The notes under the pieces were generated by a model. It saw only the letters and a list, made by a program, of their open reading frames with translations. It searched no databases and was not told the DNA's origin. Made by a program: the position numbers and the translations under genes. From assembly GCF_029601685.1 (NCBI RefSeq), contig NZ_JARRIR010000001.1, positions 124,001 to 188,000 on the forward strand: a stretch of 64,000 nt of DNA, in the 5' to 3' direction. Shown piece after piece: positions 59,117 through 64,000 of this stretch; position 1 is the first letter of the stretch; every line of letters starts with the position of its first letter. The stretch comes from Metarhizobium sp017305935. GTDB lineage: Bacteria > Pseudomonadota > Alphaproteobacteria > Rhizobiales > Rhizobiaceae.

Positions 59117-60949
59117 TCAAGACGCGATTGTCTCGCCCTCGCCCTCCGGAGCCTGCCCGAAGCGCATGATGTCGATGCCGTCCTGCGAGGTCTTCGCCTG
59201 CGCCTTCACGGCGGCGATGGCGGCGCTGACGCGGCCGATATCGTCGATGACGAGCCCATCGGGCAGTTCCAGCACGCCGATGGAGCAGCGCATCAGCGGG
59301 AAATCGCGCTCGGCGCCGTCGCGGTCATGACCGATCATGCGGCCGAGCCGGCGGTCTTCTTCCGGATAGAGATCGGCGACGTCCTTCTGGAAATCGCCGA
59401 GCAGCCGGTCGAGAATCTCGGTCAGTTCCTCGCGGGTCCAGTCGCTGAGGCCGATGAAGAAATCGTCGCCGCCGACATGGCCGAGGAAATCGCCGTCCGA
59501 GAAGAAATAGCGGCGCAGCAGCGCCGAAAACAGCGAGATCGCATGGTCGCCGAGATGGAAGCCGTAGCGATCGTTGAACGGCTTGAAATTGTCGAAGTCG
59601 CAATAGCAGAAGAAGCGCGTCTCATCGCCATCGCGGGCAGCGCCCTGCATGAATTCGCGGATGGCGCGATTGCCCGGCAGGCCGGTCAGCGGGTTCTGGT
59701 CCTGCGCGACCTTGAGCTGCTTCTCGTTGATAACCTTGATCAGTGAGGCGGCGGAGACGACGCCGGCATAGCGCATGTTGTCGGTGAGGATGATGCAGTC
59801 CGAGCCGTTCATGTTGGCGAAGATCGCCGTGAGACGGTCGGCATCGGCATCCAGGCCGACGATGGGGGCGATATCGACGAAATTCGAGATCGAGCGTTGA
59901 TAGACCCGGTTCTTCAGCAGGTCGCGGCCGAAGGGCTGGTAGATATATTCCTTCAGGTGATGCTCATGGATGATGCCGCGCGGCTCGCCATTGGCATTGA
60001 GCACCGGGAAGAAGGCCTGCTGCGGATTGCGGCGGAAAAGATCGAAGACGCTGTCGATGCTGTCGCTTTCATAGACCGCCGGCAATTGCTCGACCTGCTT
60101 GCGGATGAGGATCTCGTCGAGAGACTGCTGGCGGCCGCGCTTCATGATGCCGAGATCGTGGAGGTGCGGATAGGCCGGCTTCAGCTCGGAGAGGAAGGTG
60201 GTGGGCCGGGAGATGAACCAGCCCTGCACCAGATCGGCGCCGCATTCACGGGCGGCGAGGAATTCCGCCTCGGTCTCGATGCCCTCGGCGACGACGCGGA
60301 TGCCGAGCACATGCGCCATTTGCGCGACCGTCTTGAACAGGTGGCGCTTGCGCGGGCGGCGGTCGATCTCGGCGACGAAATGGCGGTCGATCTTGAGATA
60401 GTCGACGGGATAGTCGCAGAGCAGCTTCATCTCGGCATGGCCGGCGCCGAAATCGTCGATGGCCAGCTTGAAGCCCGCCTTGCGAATACGCGCGACCAGG
60501 TCCGCGAATTCCGGCACGCTGGTATTGTCGACCCGCTCGGACAGTTCGAAGCAGATGGACGATGGCGGGATGGCGTTCTTGCGCAGGTGCTGCAACAGGC
60601 TTTCGAGCAGCAGGTCGCCATGCGGGATCAGCCGCGCATCCAGATTGAGGAACAGCGTCGCCGTGGTGCAGTTCTCGATGGTCGCGAACTTCGCAACCGC
60701 CCGGCTCGACAGCATCTGCTCGACCGACAGGAGCTGACCGGATTTTTCCGCCCGGTCGAGCAGTTCCAGCGGTGTGTGGAAACCGAGGCGATCGAAACCG
60801 CGCATCAGCGATTCATAACCGAAAACCGTGCCGGTTCCCGCCTCGACGATTGGCTGGAAGGCACATTCCATGACAAGTTTCGCCAACGAGGCCACATGCT
60901 CCGCGGCGATCGGAGGCAGGCGCTGCACGTCCGAGGCAAAGGCCGACAT
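59117..60949 (-). CDS. EAL-CBS-GGDEF cyclic-di-GMP protein
   Basis: 610 residues, soluble. The EAL domain comes first (about 25-260) with GYESLMRG in place of EALxR but retaining the catalytic-type residues: LNLDARLIPHGD, CFELSERVD, IDDFGAGHAEM, DYLKIDRHFVAEID, AEGIETEAEF and QGWFISRP. Two CBS modules (about 285-410) follow, with AFFPVLNANGEPRGIIHEHH. A C-terminal GGDEF domain (about 430-590) has HVGGDDFFIGL, with Asp in place of the Glu. The reversed order, EAL before GGDEF with CBS between, points to nucleotide or energy sensing by CBS. Phosphodiesterase activity seems likelier than cyclase. Confidence 0.92.
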   Translation of the reverse strand: MSAFASDVQRLPPIAAEHVASLAKLVMECAFQPIVEAGTGTVFGYESLMRGFDRLGFHTPLELLDRAEKSGQLLSVEQMLSSRAVAKFATIENCTTATLFLNLDARLIPHGDLLLESLLQHLRKNAIPPSSICFELSERVDNTSVPEFADLVARIRKAGFKLAIDDFGAGHAEMKLLCDYPVDYLKIDRHFVAEIDRRPRKRHLFKTVAQMAHVLGIRVVAEGIETEAEFLAARECGADLVQGWFISRPTTFLSELKPAYPHLHDLGIMKRGRQQSLDEILIRKQVEQLPAVYESDSIDSVFDLFRRNPQQAFFPVLNANGEPRGIIHEHHLKEYIYQPFGRDLLKNRVYQRSISNFVDIAPIVGLDADADRLTAIFANMNGSDCIILTDNMRYAGVVSAASLIKVINEKQLKVAQDQNPLTGLPGNRAIREFMQGAARDGDETRFFCYCDFDNFKPFNDRYGFHLGDHAISLFSALLRRYFFSDGDFLGHVGGDDFFIGLSDWTREELTEILDRLLGDFQKDVADLYPEEDRRLGRMIGHDRDGAERDFPLMRCSIGVLELPDGLVIDDIGRVSAAIAAVKAQAKTSQDGIDIMRFGQAPEGEGETIAS

Positions 60950-61093
60950 CGTTCATCCCTGTTCGTTTCCGCACGCCCAGGTTGCCAAGCGCTCCCGGAC
61001 ATGCCCCCTTTGTTTTCAAAGGGATTTTTGCCCGCAAATCGTCAAGGAAACGTTTTCGCAATATGAAACTTGGATGACAATCCGAAGCGGATT

Positions 61094-61651
61094 TCAGCCG
61101 CCGGCGCGGCGCAGCGCAAGGCCGAGGAACAGCAGCGACCAGCCCTGCATCAGCAGGTCGATCGCCAGGAAGGCGCCGAGGATCCACAGGCTGTTCACCG
61201 GCCAGCCGATGGCGATGACGACCCCCGCCAGCGCCGTGACGACGCCGGCGAAGACGATCCAGCCGCTGCCCGAGACGCCCTTCATGCGCAGGCCGACGAT
61301 GACGCGCACCACGCCGGTGACAATCAGCGCCGCCGCCAGCATCAGCGTCAGCGCGGCGGAAGCGAGGATCGGATTGAGGAAGGCGAAGACGCCCGCCAGC
61401 ACATACAGGGCACCCCCGAGGGCCCAGAGAATGGCGCTTTCCCAGCCCTTGACCTGGAAACCATGGGCAATGGACAGGATGCCGCCGATCACCATCAGCA
61501 TGCCGACGTAATAGACCGACACCACCGTCGCCGCGATGAGGTTCACCAGCGCCACCGCGCCGCAGATCAGCAGCAGGATGCCGATACCGACGAACCAGCC
61601 CCATTTGACCTGAAGATGCGATGGTCCGAAACCGCGACCCAACTCTGTCAT
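61094..61651 (-). CDS. HdeD family membrane protein
   Basis: 185 residues with six membrane helices in three helix pairs: WGWFVGIGILLLICGAVALV, VYYVGMLMVIGGILSIAHGF, LYVLAGVFAFLNPILASAAL, LIVTGVVRVIVGLRMKGVSG, GWIVFAGVVTALAGVVIAIG and LWILGAFLAIDLLMQGWSLL. HdeD supports acid resistance at high cell density in E. coli; elsewhere the role is less clear. Single gene, divergent from betI. Confidence 0.9.
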   Translation of the reverse strand: MTELGRGFGPSHLQVKWGWFVGIGILLLICGAVALVNLIAATVVSVYYVGMLMVIGGILSIAHGFQVKGWESAILWALGGALYVLAGVFAFLNPILASAALTLMLAAALIVTGVVRVIVGLRMKGVSGSGWIVFAGVVTALAGVVIAIGWPVNSLWILGAFLAIDLLMQGWSLLFLGLALRRAGG

Positions 61652-61747
61652 AGCAAGCCCCTATCTTTCACAAAGCACTGGATCGGCAACATAACGCACA
61701 ACCGCAGATTTCGGTTACAAAAAATCGAAACCGATGCGCAATTTTTA

Positions 61748-61767
61748 TTGATTGATGGATCAATCAA
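61748..61767. promoter_or_regulatory. BetI operator
   Basis: TTGATTGAT-GG-ATCAATCAA is a perfect 20-base palindrome 31 bases before the betI ATG, the position and type of BetI operators. Choline relieves BetI repression in other bacteria. Confidence 0.7.
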
Positions 61768-61798
61768 AAATATCCTGGCCTGCAAAAGGGGAAGGCCG

Positions 61799-62383
61799 AT
61801 GCCGAAACTGGGAATGGAGCCGATCCGCCGCAAGGCGCTCGTCGATGCCGCGCTTCGCGCCATCGGCGATCACGGCTCGCTCGACGTGACCATGTCGCAG
61901 ATCGCGCGCCAGGCCGGCGTCTCGGCGGCGCTCGCCCATCACTATTTCGGCTCCAAGGACCGGCTGATGGTCGAGACGATCCGCAGCCTGCTGCGCCAGT
62001 TGCATATCGACGTCGTCGCGGCGCTGAAGGCGGCGGAGACGCCACGCGCGCGGCTTTCGGCGGTGGTGCGGATCAGTTTCCAGGCCGACCAGTTCTCGCC
62101 GGAGACGATTTCCGCCTGGCTCGCCTTCTATGTCGAGGCGCAGCGGTCGGAACCGATGCGCCGGCTGCTGGTCGTCTATGCCCGCCGGCTGCGCTCCGAT
62201 CTCGTCTCGGCGCTGAAGACGCTCTGCCCGGATGAGGACGCCGCGCGGATCGCCGAAGGCACGGCGGCGATGATCGACGGGCTCTATATCCGCCAGGGGT
62301 TGCGGGCCTCGCCGCTTTCGATAGAGACCTGCGTGGCGCTGACGGAGGATTACCTGTCGACGCAGCTGGGCAAGGCGTCGTGA
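61799..62383 (+). CDS. betI: Transcriptional repressor BetI
   Basis: 194 residues, TetR family. The N-terminal MPKLGMEPIRRKALVDAALR and HTH VTMSQIARQAGVSAALAHHY are typical of BetI. Represses the bet operon in the absence of choline. The start at 61799 gives the conserved MPKLGMEPIRR N-terminus. First gene of betI-betC-betB, with betA expected beyond the window; the order matches Sinorhizobium meliloti. Confidence 0.95.
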   Translation: MPKLGMEPIRRKALVDAALRAIGDHGSLDVTMSQIARQAGVSAALAHHYFGSKDRLMVETIRSLLRQLHIDVVAALKAAETPRARLSAVVRISFQADQFSPETISAWLAFYVEAQRSEPMRRLLVVYARRLRSDLVSALKTLCPDEDAARIAEGTAAMIDGLYIRQGLRASPLSIETCVALTEDYLSTQLGKAS

Positions 62384-62438
62384 TTCTTTTCGTATCCTAT
62401 CGCCGGCAACACTCTCCATCCATCAAGGGAATACCTCG

Positions 62439-63968
62439 TTGAGCCACGTAAAACCCAATATCCTGATCGTCATGGTCGACCAGTTCAACGGCACGTTCTT
62501 CCCGGACGGGCCGGCGGATTTTCTGCATGCCCCGCATCTGAAAGCATTGGCGGCCCGCTCGGCGCGATTTAGCAACAACTACACCTCGTCGCCGCTCTGC
62601 GCGCCGGCGCGCGCCTCGTTCATGGCCGGCCAGTTGCCCAGCCGCACCCAGGTCTATGACAACGCCGCCGAATATGTCTCCTCGATCCCCACCTATGCGC
62701 ATCACCTGCGCCGCGCCGGCTATTACACGGCGCTGTCGGGCAAGATGCATTTCGTCGGGCCGGACCAGTTGCACGGTTTCGAGGAACGGCTGACCACCGA
62801 CATTTATCCGGCCGATTTCGGCTGGACGCCGGATTATCGCAAGCCCGGCGAACGCATCGACTGGTGGTATCACAATCTCGGTTCGGTCACCGGCGCCGGT
62901 GTCGCCGAAATCACCAACCAGATGGAATATGACGACGAGGTCGCCTTCCTCGCCAACCAGAAGCTCTACCATCTCTCGCGCGAGAACGACGATCAGGGCC
63001 GCCGCCCCTGGTGCCTGACCGTCTCCTTCACCCATCCGCACGACCCCTATGTCGCGCGGCGCAAATACTGGGATCTTTACGAAAACTGCGAGCATCTGCT
63101 GCCGGAAGTCGGCGCGATGCCGCTGGAACAGCAGGACCCGCATTCGCAGCGCATCATCTTCTCCTGCGACTACAAGAATTTCGACGTCACCGAAGAGGAT
63201 ATCCGCCGCTCGCGCCGGGCCTATTTCGCCAACATTTCCTATCTCGACGACAAGGTCGGCGAACTCGTCGACACGCTGACGCGCACGCGCATGCTCGACA
63301 ACACCTATATCCTGTTCTGCTCCGACCATGGCGACATGCTCGGCGAGCGCGGATTGTGGTTCAAGATGAATTTTTTCGAGGGCTCGGCGCGTGTGCCGCT
63401 GATGGTCGCCGGTCCCGGAATATCCCCCGGCCTGCATACGACCCCGACGTCCAACCTCGACGTGACGCCGACGCTGGCCGATCTCGCCGGCATTTCCATG
63501 GACGAGGTCAAGCCGTGGACGGACGGCATCAGCCTCGTGCCGATGATCGACGGCGTTGCCCGCACCGAGCCGGTGCTGATGGAATATGCGGCGGAGGCCT
63601 CCTATGCGCCGCTGGTCGGCATTCGCGAGGGCAAGTGGAAATATATCCATTGCGAACTCGATCCCGAGCAGCTCTACGACCTCGACGCCGATCCGAAGGA
63701 ATTGACCAACCTCGCGACCGACCCGGCTCATGCCGAAACGCTCGGGCGTTTCCGCGCCAGGCGCGAGGCGCGCTGGGACATGAAAGCCTTTGATTCCGCC
63801 GTGCGCGAAAGCCAGGCGCGGCGCTGGGTGGTCTATGAGGCGCTGCGCAACGGCGCCTATTACCCCTGGGACCATCAGCCGCTGGCTCGCGCCTCCGAGC
63901 GCTACATGCGCAACCACATGAACCTCGACAATCTCGAAGAATCCAAACGCTATCCGCGAGGAGAATAA
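62439..63968 (+). CDS. betC: Choline-sulfatase
   Basis: 509 residues with a TTG start. Hydrolyses choline-O-sulfate to choline and sulfate, feeding glycine betaine synthesis. Sulfatase features: metal-site Asp in NILIVMVDQFNGTFFPDGP, the formylglycine motif C-x-P-x-R as CAPARASFMAGQ, GKMHFVGPDQLHGFEERLT and CSDHGDMLGERGLWFK. The ending RYPRGE and the DNLEESKRYPR block are typical of BetC. Cytoplasmic. 55 bases after betI and one base before betB. Confidence 0.96.
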   Translation: MSHVKPNILIVMVDQFNGTFFPDGPADFLHAPHLKALAARSARFSNNYTSSPLCAPARASFMAGQLPSRTQVYDNAAEYVSSIPTYAHHLRRAGYYTALSGKMHFVGPDQLHGFEERLTTDIYPADFGWTPDYRKPGERIDWWYHNLGSVTGAGVAEITNQMEYDDEVAFLANQKLYHLSRENDDQGRRPWCLTVSFTHPHDPYVARRKYWDLYENCEHLLPEVGAMPLEQQDPHSQRIIFSCDYKNFDVTEEDIRRSRRAYFANISYLDDKVGELVDTLTRTRMLDNTYILFCSDHGDMLGERGLWFKMNFFEGSARVPLMVAGPGISPGLHTTPTSNLDVTPTLADLAGISMDEVKPWTDGISLVPMIDGVARTEPVLMEYAAEASYAPLVGIREGKWKYIHCELDPEQLYDLDADPKELTNLATDPAHAETLGRFRARREARWDMKAFDSAVRESQARRWVVYEALRNGAYYPWDHQPLARASERYMRNHMNLDNLEESKRYPRGE

Positions 63969-63969
63969 G

Positions 63970-64000
63970 ATGAAAGCCCAACCGAAAGCCTCGCACTTCA
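63970..64000 (+). CDS. betB: Betaine aldehyde dehydrogenase, 5' end only
   Basis: Only the first ten codons are inside the window (MKAQPKASHF), after GAGGAGAATAAG. The position directly behind betC and the N-terminus agree with BetB, which oxidises betaine aldehyde to glycine betaine. The gene continues beyond the edge. Confidence 0.85.
   Translation, partial: MKAQPKASHF

Noticed and set aside
62397..63917. 506-codon minus-strand frame opposite betC
   Set aside because: Antisense of a clear choline-sulfatase gene.

Overview
The window is ordinary-looking chromosome of a GC-rich alphaproteobacterium, most likely a Rhizobiaceae member (Rhizobium, Agrobacterium, Shinella or Ensifer type). The evidence is a Ros/MucR zinc-finger regulator, the betI-betC-betB choline-sulfate order, many small families typical of this group (DUF1491, DUF5330, DUF6456, DUF2336, DUF930, a TIGR03808-type Tat protein), CtrA-type TTAA-N7-TTAA boxes, and a dispersed intergenic repeat of about 50 bp. 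I see no insertion sequence, phage, CRISPR array, rRNA or tRNA. Calls rest on motif and family recognition by eye; no database search was run.

Layout. 1-11 kb: 3' part of a PBP1A-type gene, a split DUF1214/DUF1254 pair, a DUF2336 gene behind two perfect CtrA boxes, a membrane histidine kinase overlapping a peptidoglycan-binding protein gene, sufE, a DnaA-domain-IV-only protein coupled to a DUF6456 protein, and mucR. 11.4-17.2 kb: a complete seven-gene Mrp/Pha Na+(K+)/H+ antiporter operon on the minus strand, almost every junction overlapping; an AT-rich gene scrap lies just downstream. 17.3-33.4 kb: stress and housekeeping genes (msrB, a Sel1-repeat protein, a DksA/TraR protein, a UspA protein, a Tat-leader VOC protein, an AI-2E transporter, a FAD oxidoreductase, a NodB-fold deacetylase, oligopeptidase B, two related small rhizobial proteins, a MerR regulator, a probable structured small RNA, a GNAT and a DJ-1 protein, two c-type cytochromes, sodB). 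33.4-48.2 kb: aminotransferase, alcohol dehydrogenase, tam, a HerA-like ATPase, a VOC-DUF1579-DUF899 cluster divergent from a MarR gene with a palindromic operator, two related L,D-transpeptidase lipoproteins, a LysR gene, an MFS exporter divergent from an iron-sulfur SufR-like regulator, and a rhizobial-type asparaginase. 48.4-64 kb: an O-GlcNAc-transferase-like protein, a DNA ligase plus ligase-associated exonuclease pair, two cyclic-di-GMP proteins, a Tat-exported beta-helix protein behind a sigma-54 promoter, GST, quinone oxidoreductase, HdeD, and the start of the bet operon.

Themes. Several parts deal with envelope and osmotic or pH stress: Mrp antiporter, PBP1A, two L,D-transpeptidases, peptidoglycan-binding protein, HdeD and choline-sulfate to glycine-betaine conversion. 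A second group handles redox stress: SodB, MsrB, SufE, a probable Fe-S regulator and cytochrome c'. Regulation visible in the DNA includes CtrA boxes, a BetI operator, a MarR operator inside a promoter of a probably leaderless gene, a sigma-54 promoter, and intrinsic terminators. The most interesting unexplained element is the candidate structured RNA at 29271-29383.
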